Origin: Favolaschia claudopus
Lineage: Eukaryota; Basidiomycota; Agaricomycetes; Agaricales; Mycenaceae
Direction: 5' to 3'
Length of the DNA: 64,000 nt
NCBI GenBank assembly: GCA_037176885.1
Contig: JAWWNJ010000032.1
Location: 1,302,001 to 1,366,000, forward strand
Positions 21,398 through 32,526 of this stretch are shown here, piece after piece (positions within the stretch are counted from its first letter, which is position 1; each line of letters starts with the position of its first letter). The position numbers were made by a program, and so were the translations under genes. The notes beneath the pieces were generated by a model that was not told where the DNA came from, did no database searches, and was given only the letters and a program-made list of their open reading frames with translations.

Positions 21398-22835
21398 ATG
21401 CATCCCTCTTCCCATTCCCAACTCATTTCCCGCCAGCCACCGGCCGTGGTGACCCACGTCGTCGGCGCTTGGGTACGCAAGGCTTCTTCATTACTCAATC
21501 TCAATACTGATTCGAACTCGACTTTGTCGTTTATTCAAACTCAGAACTTCGCCACATGCTTCTCGCTATTCTTCCAAGGCATTCTCTACGCACATTTTGC
21601 GGAGTATCTCCACCTCAGCAAGCGCGATTCGCTCCGGCTCAAGCTTTTCGTCGGCGGTCTGGCATTCTTGACGACGTTGAAGAGTTTTCATGCTGTGTGA
21701 GTCTTCAGTCTCCACACAACTCCGAGTACGATGTTGACGATGCTGGGCCCTGCAAGAGCGATACTGTGGATCCAAAATGTTGTAAATGTCACAGACGTCG
21801 AGGCGGTCTTGCGAGTCCGAGAGACCGCCTGGGTTTTTCACATAACCCTCCTGCTTGAGGCGATTGGTTCAACCTATGTCGAATTGTTTTTTTGTTATCG
21901 GTTGTGGGTGAGTAGCTCACTTGGAAATCATTGCGGTTTTCGTCGCCTTTTTTTTGTCACATGATTTTAACTCACAGTTTGTAGACAATATCGCGAGACA
22001 TTCATCTTGTTCTGATCTGCGTTGTAATATTCGTGTTTGCATTTGTCGCGGCTATCATTGCGGTTTGTGATTTTTTGCTTCTGCTAATTCCTCGTTTAAT
22101 TCTGACGTGGATGATAGACGTGCTTCATATTTACCAAAGAGGCACATTCACAACTTATATGGACCTGGGGTGAGTTTATTTCACCCCGGAATTTCGTATT
22201 CTTGATCACAATTCATTTTAAACCTTAGCAATGGCTCATCTGGGAGCGATGTCCGCTGGGGATATACTTCTGACAGCTTCAATAATTACTTACCTACTGG
22301 TATGCGCGTTTCATTTTCACATCATTCACCGTGTGATTGGCATTCAGCGAGAAAAATATGGATCTATCCCATCCCGCAAGCAGCAATCTTGTAGCATCAT
22401 TGAATTTGTGGGGTGGTTGATAATGCAGGTGAGAACTATCTTCCCTCCATCGGCCCAAAGCATTCAAATCCGTTGTAGTCCGCTGCCCCAGCAACACTCT
22501 GTGTCCTCGTCGAATTCAGTCTCACGGCGAGACTACACAGCATGGAGCTTCGGAAGCAGTTTACAGGGCTGAAAATAGGAAACACCATTCTCAATATGCT
22601 TCTCCCACAGATTTACGCCTGGCTTGCTATGTGGTCTATCAACTCCCGCGAACGCGCGTTTTTCGAAGCAGAGACTAAACGCTATACGGCTGCCAGCGAT
22701 TTGGGAACTTTTGTTTCGGTTCGTCCGGAGATGCCGAAGACTGAAGACTCTGCGGAACAAGTGAGAGGTGCTGAGGCTCATGTGGGAGAGGCAAATGGGA
22801 AACGGAACGAGGAGTCGCGGATCCGAACACCCTAG
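21398..22835 (+). CDS. DUF6534-like multi-pass membrane protein
   Basis: Agaricomycete-specific integral membrane protein of unknown function, with an expected seven helices. Successive exons carry hydrophobic segments: FATCFSLFFQGILYAHFAEY; LKLFVGGLAFLTTLKSFHAV; AWVFHITLLLEAIGSTYVEL; IHLVLICVVIFVFAFVAAII; and AGDILLTASIITYLLVCAF. The last part is APATLCVLVEFSLTARLHS, followed by LNMLLPQIYAWLAMWSINSRE, where DUF6534 proteins usually end in a short conserved helix and NSR/NAR. The C-terminal tail is charged and hydrophilic. Introns of about 50-65 nt with GT...AG separate the exons (for example acceptors near 21986 and 22117). The exact start is uncertain; 21398 is the nearest upstream Met in frame. 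Confidence 0.65.
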
Positions 22836-23087
22836 GGCCTCTGAGCTTCATGATTTCGAAATTCCTTGCAATTTGGCATTGGGGTAAAAATTCGTCTGAT
22901 ACTCTTCAAATTCTATACTCTCGAAGAATCTATTCCGTAGCATAACGAAAGTGCGATGCGACCTTCCTAATTGGGCAGTCGGCGTTGAGTATCGGCTACC
23001 GGACCGGCACCCACTTCGGTGTTCCGACACTTCTCCGTGACCACCGCGCCCACTCGCTCTTTTCACCGCTCCTTCCACAGCTGCAAT

Positions 23088-23822
23088 ATGTCAATACCAG
23101 GAAACCTAGATTCTACTATTCAGGCGGCCCTGTCAGACATAGCCAAGGTTACTGGAATGGCCCGTTTTGAGAAGCCTGCGTTTGGAGAGTCTATTGCGCG
23201 GCAATTGGTCGTTACGCATGCCTCAATTGATAAAAAGGAGGTGGAACCTTTGAAACAAGAGGCCAGAGTAGTTTGCGAGATAGTTGTTACGGAGGGTACG
23301 CTCTTTTTTTTCGACACATGCTAGATTGAATTCACCAAGCTGCTCCAACTGCCGTCAGATATGCTTAACGGAGGTGGCAACATACACGGAGGATGCTCAG
23401 CCTTTCTCATCGATGTGTGAGTCTCATTTGAGCTTTTTATTATTCGAAATCACTCGAATGAGAGCTCAAATGCTTCAAAGCTGCTCGACGTTATGTTTGT
23501 TCGTATTCAATCGCGAAATGAACTTTGTCTCCCAGTCCATGAATATCGTGTACCACTCTCCAGCAGCTCTGTAAGTTTCTCAGACTTCGTATTCATTTCT
23601 TCACGTCATGTTGCCAGTGGCGAAAGGCTGCGCATTGTTAACACAACGATGACTGTGGGCGCTCGAGCTATATCTGCTAGAACGGAGGTGAGCATGTTTC
23701 TGTGCCAACTTGTTGCTTTGTTTTCACGTCCAAAATCCGGATAGATCTGGAATCAAAGCAAGCACCGCCTAGTTGCATCTGGGGTACATATCAAGATGAG
23801 GCCGTCTGAAGCCAAGCTTTAA
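23088..23822 (+). CDS. Hot-dog fold thioesterase (acyl-CoA thioesterase 13-like)
   Basis: Small thioesterase of the PaaI/ACOT13 type, expected to hydrolyse acyl-CoA. It starts at 23088 (MSIPGNLDSTIQAALSDIAK). The family core is spread over five short exons: ARVVCEIVV; then NGGGNIHGGCSAFLIDV with the HGG motif at the active site; CSTLCLFVFNREMNFVSQSM; NIVYHSPAALG; GERLRIVNTTMTVGARAISA; and RTE joined to IWNQSKHRLVASGVHIKM before the stop at 23822. Introns are short with GT-AG ends. At the first junction the strong donor (phase 1) does not match the acceptor before IEFTKLLQLP (phase 0); a weaker upstream donor restores the frame. Otherwise intact. Confidence 0.75.
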
Positions 23823-24037
23823 TATTTTATTTCTTAATCGGTTGAGTTATTTAGACAGAGTACGTGGACAGTCACTCATAATTCACTTCTCTTCTAACAT
23901 GGCCATAGTATTGCATAGAGAATACAGTGTTGTTTACGGTAAACGACCCGAAAGCCTCAGTCCGTCTGGTCCGAAACCTTGTACAGCGCGGCGATCGCCA
24001 TTAGAACGAATGCCACACAAAAAGCGAACCCCAAGAG

Positions 24038-24856
24038 TTATCCTTTGGTCGAGTGCTGGCCAGCGGTTCTCTTTTGAAATTCCTGCCTAGTGTTCACCTT
24101 TGGAAACGGTTCATCGGGCACATCTTTTTCGAGAAACCGGCAGAGAGGGACCCATCCATCCTTCACATCGCATTCCAACAATCTTTCCTTCGGAACCAGC
24201 CGTCTCACCTTGGCGTAATATTCGATGTATCGCTGCTTTGCAAGCTCTTCTGTGACAAGCTCATTCTTTACGCCAAACAACGCCTCGAAGCACAACCGAC
24301 CCAACTCTTTCTGTGGCAAGTCTGGATCGAGCCCAGCGAGCAATGGATATTTTTCCGGTGCGATGAGCTGTGCAATGGTTTCCTTGTATGAGTTCCACCA
24401 ACTGTCTACGTCGCGTGTGGTCAGGATCACTTTTGCCTCGGGATATGTCGCGGTGAGCTCTTCCGCAAACAGAATATGTGGTACATCTGTTGCAGCCTGC
24501 AGTTTCAAACTCCTCTCAGGAACACCATAACTCATCGGCTCGAATCCGTCTTACCCGGCAGCCCGCCAAAATTACATCCCATTGGGCTCTGTCAAAGGCG
24601 ATTCCGTTGCCATGATATTTGGCCTGTATTGCTGTCTTCCACGCATTTCGTTGGGCGGGATCCGAGAAAACGTCGTATCCGTGGTGCGTAGGCACATATC
24701 CCAACTTTTGTAGTGCGAGTTTGATAGCTGCGAACATGAGTCAACCGCAGCTTTGGGCGAAACAACCGACACGGGACACGAACATTCTGTTCCTGTTCTC
24801 GAAAATCCCAATCCTATCACTTCGAGTGAAGCTGAAGGTCTTTCGCTGGAATGCAT
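24038..24856 (-). CDS. Sulfotransferase-like P-loop protein (PF17784 type), tail cut by stop
   Basis: Fungal sulfotransferase-family protein, often listed as 'NAD-dependent epimerase/dehydratase' by old transfers. The ATG at 24856 begins MHSSERPSASLEVIGLGFSRTGTES; GFSRTGT is the PAPS-binding P-loop. Intron 1 (24728-24783) gives an in-frame GTES-IKLALQKLGYVP. A second intron near 24480-24545 joins VILAGCR to AATDVPHILFAEEL. TYPEAKVILTTRDVDSWWNS is the second conserved motif, and VPDEPFPKVN closes the domain. The stop is TAA at 24038. The same frame then continues for 26 codons that form a typical C-terminal membrane anchor (LLGFAFCVAFVLMAIAALYK) up to a second stop at 23957. Relatives usually have such an anchor, so the TAA looks like a recent nonsense change. 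Confidence 0.82.
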
Positions 24857-25556
24857 TAAGGGAAAATTCATCGCGATACAAGACAAGCTTTATTGCGCTC
24901 TTGGACGGGACGCCCCGGATGACAATAATCGTTGTTGTTCCACCATCGGCTTTCAGTATGTTGCCGATTGGTTTATTCTGAACAGCTTTGACCAGGTCTG
25001 GGGGCGTCGCTTTCCTCTTCAAGTACCTTGCCGAACAGAACTCGGAAGAAAGAGCCCAATTGAGAATTGAGTATCTTTTCAATGTTTTGTCGCGGCGGCT
25101 TCTGAGGTCATTTCAACAAGTTCTCCTACATGACGCGGGGCTAGATGGTATTATTTAGATGCAGGAACCGTACAGCCTCGGGCGCTAGGCTCCATCTTTC
25201 AATTAAGTGTTCACTGTGGCGCGCGAGAAATCGGATTTTTTCGGGCCACGATGGGAAGAGGCAAGACGCGATCCGTCACAATCATGTGTCTTGTCACAGC
25301 TTGACCAGTCGCTTAAAGAAGTGTTACACGTGACATGTGACTTGACGCGTCTTCCTTCTAAATTCTCACCATTGCGACTCGTGCACCCGACGGGCTTGCC
25401 TCGTCTCATCCTATTTTCTCCCTAGACTGTGCTCCTGTGCTTTTTGAAAGACGGAGCCTAATTTCGCCGTTACTTATAGGATTGAACAATACCAAAACAA
25501 TACCCATGAAGTATACAGTGCAATGTCCGATCCATCCTCGCTGCACTCAAGCAGCC
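24857..25556. other. Intergenic, no gene recognised
   Basis: Only short overlapping frames with no resemblance to known proteins. It includes the upstream region of the sulfotransferase-like gene and the 3' flank of the alpha/beta hydrolase. Confidence 0.35.
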
Positions 25557-26973
25557 CTACAAAGCCTCCAACCACTCGAGGATGAAATGATTTATCTCAG
25601 TCGGATGAGACATTAGCCCCCAATGCCCAGCACCTTCAACCTCTCGATTGGTCAACGGCCCCTTAACATATTGGGTATGTGCCATTTCTGCCATCGCCTT
25701 CGGTCCAAGGTTGTCTGCGGTGAACGCTATGTAGAGAACGGGCTGAAAAACGTCTCGTGCGGACGCAGGGAGTTCTGCGTTGAAGTGGAAAGACAAAACA
25801 AGGTGAGCGATAAATGTCAGATGGAAGGAAGTTGCGTTGACGCACGAGCATCCTCCTCTAGATTGTAATCCTCGATCATCGACTTGTAGACACACAGCGG
25901 CGCAGACATGCCGCTCTTGAGAAACGAAGCCTTGAGAAAATTTTGCTCCTGTATTGACGGTACGGGATCTATATACCTGCTTGAAAACGCGAAAACACTG
26001 ACTTTCACAGACATAAAAGAAGGTCGCGATTTGATAGTGTTGCTTTGCACCCATTTACGTGCGGCACCGTCGACAGACATACTGGTCTTCCACTCTTCCG
26101 GAGTCGGAGGATAAGCTAGGCTGAGGAATGAGTCCATCTTGAGAACGACGCAGTTAAATGATGAGCGAAAACAGGTCAGCATAACATCCACGAACATGCT
26201 TCTCCATGAGACCAGGTGCATCAGCCGCCACGAAGAATCGCATGTACGCGTACAAATCGGATCCGAAGAGACGGATGACTTCCTCGGGCTGAAGGATGAG
26301 GTTCAGCGCGCCGTCGGCGGGGTTGTATCCAATGGCAAGAAAGGCGACAGCGGAGACGCGCTCAGGGAAGTAACGCAGCATGGTGGAGACCGTAGAAGAG
26401 CCCCTGCGAATCGAAGGTTAGCACGTTACACTCACTCAGCGCGTCATTGGAATGAACTGAATATACGCACCAGTCATGCCCTACTGCAACGACCTGCTCG
26501 ATTCCCTCGGCGTCGAGGATGTCGATGGCGTCACGCGAAATCCCGCGACCCGCATACAACTTCGGGTCGGAAGGCTTGTCGGAACCGCCGAATCCCAGCT
26601 GGTCGGGGACAATGAGGCCGTACCCGCGTTCCTTGAAAAACGGAATCTCCTTCTTGAACAACACAGAGGTGGTTGGAAATCCGTGCGCCATGAACAGGAC
26701 CGGCTTGCCCCGAGAGGCAGGAGAAAAGTAATACGAATATGTGAATCCACGCTGGGTTTCAATTGTCTTGTAGTCCTTGGGATCCATGTAACCTTCTCCG
26801 GGGGCGCCGTGATCCCAGAGGGTAAGATTCTCGAGGGGGGTGTTGACGGTTGCCGGGGGGTAGGCGGAGGCCCTTATCCCGACGATGGTTGATGTCACGG
26901 AGCAAATTAGCAGGAAGAGGGTCGAGAATAACATGAGACGAGACGAAGGATACGAGGTTGAAGTTCGAGCCAT
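25557..26973 (-). CDS. Alpha/beta hydrolase, epoxide hydrolase type, secreted or ER
   Basis: Epoxide-hydrolase-like alpha/beta hydrolase. The chosen start is 26973 (MARTSTSYPSSRLMLFSTLF), giving a signal sequence or anchor (LMLFSTLFLLICSVTSTIVG). It contains the oxyanion motif HGFPT, DQLGFGGSDKP, and the nucleophile elbow GHDWG, with Asp as nucleophile as in epoxide hydrolases. The elbow is split by an intron directly after GHDW. Later exons carry TMLRYFPERVSAVAFLAIGY; LAYPPTPEEWKTSMSVDGAA; NFLKASFLKSGMSAPLCVYK; then YIAFTADNLGP (acid region) and EGAGHWGLMSHP (catalytic His), ending FILEWLEAL at 25557. All expected catalytic elements are present and no break is seen. Its neighbour is the disrupted carboxylesterase, then the terpene synthase. 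Confidence 0.88.
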
Positions 26974-27378
26974 ATTTAAACCTTCCACTGCGGACATTCT
27001 CCGTCGTTTCCAGAATTCATAATGACCTCTGAACCAGCTTACCAATTCCGATTCAAGGTTGGACGCGCGACTTTTTCGGTAATTATAATCATATCGTCCT
27101 GATGGAGAGCGCTATCGGGCTCTGACAAATCTTCCACAGACCTTGGCAGGATGAGATACCACGGTTCACACGAATCGACGGGAAATACGGTTGCCAACAA
27201 TCCATTCCGTGGATATTGCTGTCGCTTTACATGATGCCGAACACTCTATACTCTAACGATAGGCAGCATGTCTTCGAGGCTCCTCCCGCCTTCTCTGAAC
27301 AGCATTGAGCAAAGAAAAAGAGACATCACAGGATGTATTGAGGTATCCAATCGCCATCTTGAACACCGGTACCCTTCT
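26974..27378. other. Divergence gap with no gene seen
   Basis: Upstream sequence of the hydrolase and 3' flank of the carboxylesterase. No frames of note. Confidence 0.4.
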
Positions 27379-30300
27379 TCAACCGAATCGCCCAAATTCC
27401 TTCATTACTTCCACGTTATTCAAAAAATCAGTGAGATTGCGTCTCCGCTCATCTTTCACAGGCCGGACGTGTTTATCAAGCAGACGCATCACAACCTTTG
27501 TTTCTTCGTCGTACTTGGGCCAAAACGCTCCCGGATCCGCATGGTTCGTGAAAGTGATGTACATGTCTTGCATCTGGAACTTCAGAGTTTGATTTGGAAC
27601 GATTGGGTACCCGATGTCGAGGTAATAAAGATCTGCAGTGTGGAACGCTATTGTGACAAGTAGGAATTTCAAGTCCCACATAAGTAGATAATAACAACAA
27701 GCGATGGGATTACTCTACTCACCCCCTAAAAAGTCAGGCGAACCCGGAAGGTGTTGTTCGAATTCATACGCCCACAGCAAGGTAGATCGCGCTATTCGAA
27801 GATGTACCGGGATGGACGGATGAGCGATGAGATGGAAGAGCTTGAGCACTACGTGCTCGCGCTCGGTAAATATACGATATTTACCCCAGTATTTTGTGTG
27901 TTTGTGGAGGGTTTGGCCGTCCCGGTCGACTTGCCGCCTCTGCCGCTCCTGATCGAGGAGACGACAAAACCGAATCGAGATCTGCGAACGAACGTCGAAC
28001 CGCGAGACCGGCCAAAACCCGAACGCAGCAGGAAAACCCGAGGGCACTGAGTGACCCCGGAGCAACCTGAGCGTAAGCTCAAAAAAAAGAAGAGGGACGG
28101 GCGGGAGGGGCAAAAAATGAAATGCCCCGTTGAAAGGGAGACGAGGAGCACGCGCTCGCTATCGACGATGTACGCGAGCGGAAGGAAACGCGCGAGTGGC
28201 TGTGCATCCCGAAATGGCGATATTCGGTGATCACAAAACGGCACCCAGGCCGGGTGATACAATAAGTGATGCGGTACATCCGTGCGCTACTCCCTACCTT
28301 GCCTCACGCTCAGGTCGCCTCGCAAGCTCGGCTTTCCTGAGCTGGCACATACTGAGAGCGTTCCGGGGCCGAGGCACTTTTCAGAAACAACCGATTCGGA
28401 GCTACAAACGAATAGTCCGTCGCGAATTGCGCGGCGCGGTTGTAGAGGCTGCTGTTGGAGAGGTTTTCGGTCGGATGGGCGTAGAGATTTATCAGCGTCG
28501 AGAGGGTAATGTCCGATATGTTGATGTTGGTGCCCAGCGCCCGGATGAATCCAGCCATGATGGAATTTTCCTCACTAGGTGGCGGCTGCGGCGTCATCTC
28601 CAAGAACGATGTTCCGATCGCACTGTGGCGAGAAACAAAATAAGTACTTTTGAACAATGAAGCCCAGAAATCGAATGAGAGTAGAACTCACTAGTTTCCT
28701 TCATTCTTATTCGTTCCACAAATGATAGGAAGGTTGAGAAAGTTGCCGTTGATTACCTTTTTCGCCGGAAACTCGTCGATAAGCGATCCTGGTGGACCTT
28801 TGCAAGTAACCGACCATTCTGGTAAGGGGGCGTCGGCTGACGGCTGATTGACGCTCAATACCAAGGGCCACAGAGTCTACCGAAACAATCAATATTTGGA
28901 AAAAATCATCAATATCCGTAGAGCGAAGAATACATCGGGAACACTCACTTCAAATGGCATTTCCTGCAAACACTGAAACGATCCCATACCTGTACCACAC
29001 CCAGTCGCATTCCCCAGCGCCTCGTATGCGCCACCAGGACGATCATGATATTCGCAGCGCGGTGTATTGCTAACGAGAGCCGTCCCGGAGCTCGATATGC
29101 CCGCGCGAAACGGTGTTCCTCTTGGATCGGGGTAGAGATAATGCATATGAACGCTGCTCGCGCCCGCCGATTGGCCCGAAATCGTGATACGCAAGGGGTC
29201 ACCACCGAAACTGTCTGCGTTGTTATGGATCCACTGCAGAGCGTCGCGTTGGTCCCGAAGTCCGACGTTTAGAGCGGAGGGAGGTGCTTGGGCGCTGCCC
29301 ATCTGACGGGAATATGTAAACTGGTTTTTTTATATTTTGAGTTCAGGTGGATATACAAAACCGAGAACTCCAGTGCGGTAATTGAAGGTAATAAAGATCA
29401 TAGGCTTGTTTATTGTGATGCTCCGGGTGCATCAGGAAAAATCCCGCAGGGAACATAGCACAATATAGCTGAGATAGCCGGGATAGCTCAGTAGACTGAC
29501 CCCCGGTTTGTAGTACTCCAGTAGCTGCACCTGTCTGCTACTAAGTGCTACGAAGTTCTTAGTAGCTTGCACTACTTGCTATTATAGCGTCGTAGCACCG
29601 TAGCACCGTACCTACCATACCAGTCTATACCCTAGGTAGCTCAACATCGTTCAGCCAGGAGATACAGGATTTCAAAGAACAAATATGAATTATATGAATA
29701 GGATACGATACAGTGGTACATAAGGCAATACCTACTGCACCGACCAACATGACCATGTTTCACATACCGATGTACTCCAGGTGAAAGAATGCTGTAGTAC
29801 GCTGGTTAGCAAGAAATGTGGAGGGTACATGCTAACCAGTCACCGTACCATAGGCAACATGCATCACCCGGTTCATGGTTGAAGTCTAGAACGAACGGGG
29901 ATAGATGAGTACAGTGAAGGAGACAGACAAAATGAAAAACAGAATAACGAACCTCTCGCCGCAACGGACCGAAGAAACTCAAACGAGGATTAGACCAGCA
30001 CGATACAATCATTCCGTCAACATAATAAGCAACGCAGCACTTGACTGACGAACGTACGTATAATACATGTTTGCCCGGGGCTGAGTGGCGGCAGGGTGAG
30101 TCGGGAGCACTCAGAGCAGATACACACCTGGATCAAAGACTGTGTGCGATGCCTAAGACGATGATCGCACCGAAACGATACATATAATTTAATGATGGAA
30201 GTTTGTCGAAGAAGGAAACATACCAAATCCACCAACACAGGTTAGAAATCATAGACCCGCGCCTTCGAGAAACCCTGACCTGAGTCAAGGGCCACATAGA

Positions 30301-32061
30301 CTATGGGCACATACGACTTGAATCAGATCTAAATACACAAGCCGGCGAGAACGACACACCTATTCCCCGCCTCTTGTTCATGCCGAGCTCAAAGTCGAGA
30401 TGAGGGATCCCGGTGATCTCTGTTAAAGAATGAGCAGATGAGTACTCAAGGAGAGGGCAAGAGGATACTTGACCTCGTCTCCTCGAAGACCAAAGACTGG
30501 ACAAACCGAGAATCCGACTCCACAGGCTCTGGAGGATGTCTATGGGGCTTTCCCGGGCTGGCGCTGGAGTTTCTGATGAGAGGCGGGCAGTGACAGTCGA
30601 GAGGAAGGGAGGGAGGGCGAAGAGATGGTGGGGGAAAGGAAGGAAGGAGTGTGAGTCACAGGTCACGCCTGACGACGAACATGATCAACAGTTGACAACG
30701 ATCAACAAACGCGTCGCGCATCAGATCACGCGATCTGAACACGTGCAGAACGGACTTAGCGTTTTATAAGTCGACGACTCGGACTTGCCTTGTCCGCTCA
30801 CGTCTGGCGAGGCTTTCTCCCCATTTCTCCCCAATTCCCCCCCACCAGCAACTAAATTCCCCAGTCCCGTAAAACAAAAAGACGGTATCAATGGCAACGA
30901 AATGTTCTGAAATGTTGCGGCAATCTCGAATATCTCCGGAACGACAATCGCCTTCAAGTTGGAAGTTGGAACAATCCGAGTCAAATCTGAGTGGAAGATT
31001 GGTGGAAGATGCTATCAAAATTCGAGGATTTTCATCAGCTGAATACGGAAAGGTGAAGAGCATGCAATGGTTGAATTGACATCTTCAGCTTTGACGGATT
31101 AATTTTGCCTCAGAGGTGGATAAAAGTGCGGTGAAACTATAAAATACTATACCTGACACGACAATTGTGTTAATATGGGCAGACGATAGTAGCCTAAACA
31201 ATCTCATGAGCAGACAATAGTTCATAGAACAAATATAAAGTGCTCAATATTCCCCACTCAAGATTACCAAGAACTTCATAGTCTGCGCACTCAGATATGG
31301 ATACACTACAGTGCTATGGGGTTGGAGGGGTGCGCTACCCGCTGCTATATGCCACCCGGCGCGAGCTATTGGATCTATGGACTGCTATTTTCGGCTACAG
31401 AATTAGCCGGCGCGCTATTTCCCACAGAGTTTTTCCTGATGTGACCAAGCTGGTGCCATCATGATCGAATTGGGATCCAGAGCCAAGGACGTAGCCGCCT
31501 CCCTGGAGGTCGCGAGTTAGCATCATCACTCACGCCAATAATGAATCAATGGACGAACGAAAATGTAGACCAAGATGGGTAGTCTCTTCCCAACCCCATT
31601 GCTCGCAGGACGCCAAATCTATTTTTTTTTCATTTCAATTCAATCATTAATATCGCCTTGAAACTCGAGACACTGACGTTCAGAAAAAAACAATCCTCGC
31701 TCTCCTCGGTGCCTTTCAGCGGAGGACCGACAACGAAGCCGGCCACGCTCATACGAGCAGGCAACTGGGGACAGTCCGCTCCAAAAGAAAGCGCAGATTG
31801 CTTATAAGCTGCTGGTGATGTGGACATGGTTGGCAAGAAACGCGCAGACGGAGGAGAGGCGAAACGAATCCCCAGGAATACATCGAGTGCGTTGTGTGGA
31901 TGTGAAAATCCGATGTACGTGCCGGAAGTCGTATGCACTGTGGGTGGGTCCGTTGTCTGGGCTGCAAGAAAAGGTAAAGTAAGGGAGAGAAGGAGAAAAG
32001 AATAGTGTATTTCCCTTTTAATGGCCGGCCGTGTGTTGCGAGAGGTTGCGGTTTGGCCCAT
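27379..32061 (-). pseudogene. Type-B carboxylesterase, split by a 2.0-kb TIR insertion
   Basis: Fungal type-B carboxylesterase/lipase (secreted serine esterase). From 32061: MGQTATSRN and a signal segment HYSFLLLSLTLPFLAA, then VFLGIRFASPPSARF and SEDCFFLNVSV. Next come IWRPASNGVGKRLPILVYIF, spliced to GGGYVLGSGSQFDHDGTSLV (oxyanion Gly run). Here the frame is cut by the element at 29430-31441. It resumes with TRSITINKPMIFITFNYRTG, VLGF and, after an intron, LRDQRDALQWIHNN and the nucleophile elbow GQSAGASSV. Later exons hold LYAHPTENLSNSSLYNRAAQ; WAYEFEQHLPGSPDFLGG joined to AFHTADLYYLD (catalytic His); and the end at 27379. Removing the element and one TG copy rejoins GTSLV-TRSIT exactly. 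No other lesion was found, so the insertion is probably recent. Without transposon removal the protein would be truncated before its catalytic Ser. Confidence 0.85.
29430..31441. mobile_element. 2.0-kb non-autonomous TIR transposon in the carboxylesterase
   Basis: Ends are CATCAGGAAAAA (left) and its inverted copy TTTTTCCTGATG (right). Imperfect similarity continues for about 28 bp (GGGAA.ATAGC on both sides). It is flanked by TG on both sides, a 2-bp target duplication whose removal restores the host reading frame. Subterminal regions are rich in short GTAGC/GCTAT words. The largest interior frame (30301-30666, minus) resembles no transposase. Superfamily not determined; a 2-bp duplication with these ends would fit some EnSpm/CACTA-like basidiomycete elements. 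Confidence 0.8.
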
Positions 32062-32526
32062 CCCGAATATCCGGATGGGCGTGCGAAGTCTAGATAGAAT
32101 TACGATGTTATTGCTGATACAATCGGCGGGCTTGAAGGCTGAAGAGGTTTATAAGCAAGGATACAGCCGAAACAGTCGGAAAACATCCAACAACCTAAAC
32201 CATATCAGATGTGACGAAAGTAACATTCGAATATGAAGTGGATAATTCAGCCGCCATGATAACCTGAAGCGCTCAGTAAGCGCCTGATCAGACCGCGCTT
32301 CCAGCAATGTGGTTCAAGGTAGAAACTTCCTGAGTTCCTGTCGAGTGCTTCGAGCGTGAGCAGGCCGCGGATGATCAATGACGATTGGGGCTTCGTTGGT
32401 TGAATGAAAATTATGACTCGAAAACGGTTATAGGAACGCCATCGTTGAAGTTGCCATACAGAGTTCAAACGTCGAGATCAAGTAACAAGAGAATATAGAA
32501 TTGGGCGCACTTTTATGACGCATCAT
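32062..32526. other. Short intergenic gap, no gene seen
   Basis: Promoter side of the carboxylesterase and 3' side of the terpene synthase. Nothing distinct. Confidence 0.4.

Noticed and set aside
29480..29530. A tRNA-like A-box word (ATAGCTCAGTAGA after GCCGGG) inside the 2.0-kb element
   Set aside because: No matching B box (GGTTCGAATCC-like), anticodon stem or acceptor pairing follows at tRNA distance; it is part of the GTAGC/GCTAT-rich element end.
29430..31441. Reading the carboxylesterase insertion as a long intron
   Set aside because: The borders lack GT...AG on the coding strand, the ends are inverted repeats, and a 2-bp duplication flanks them; a 2-kb intron is also far outside the local size range.
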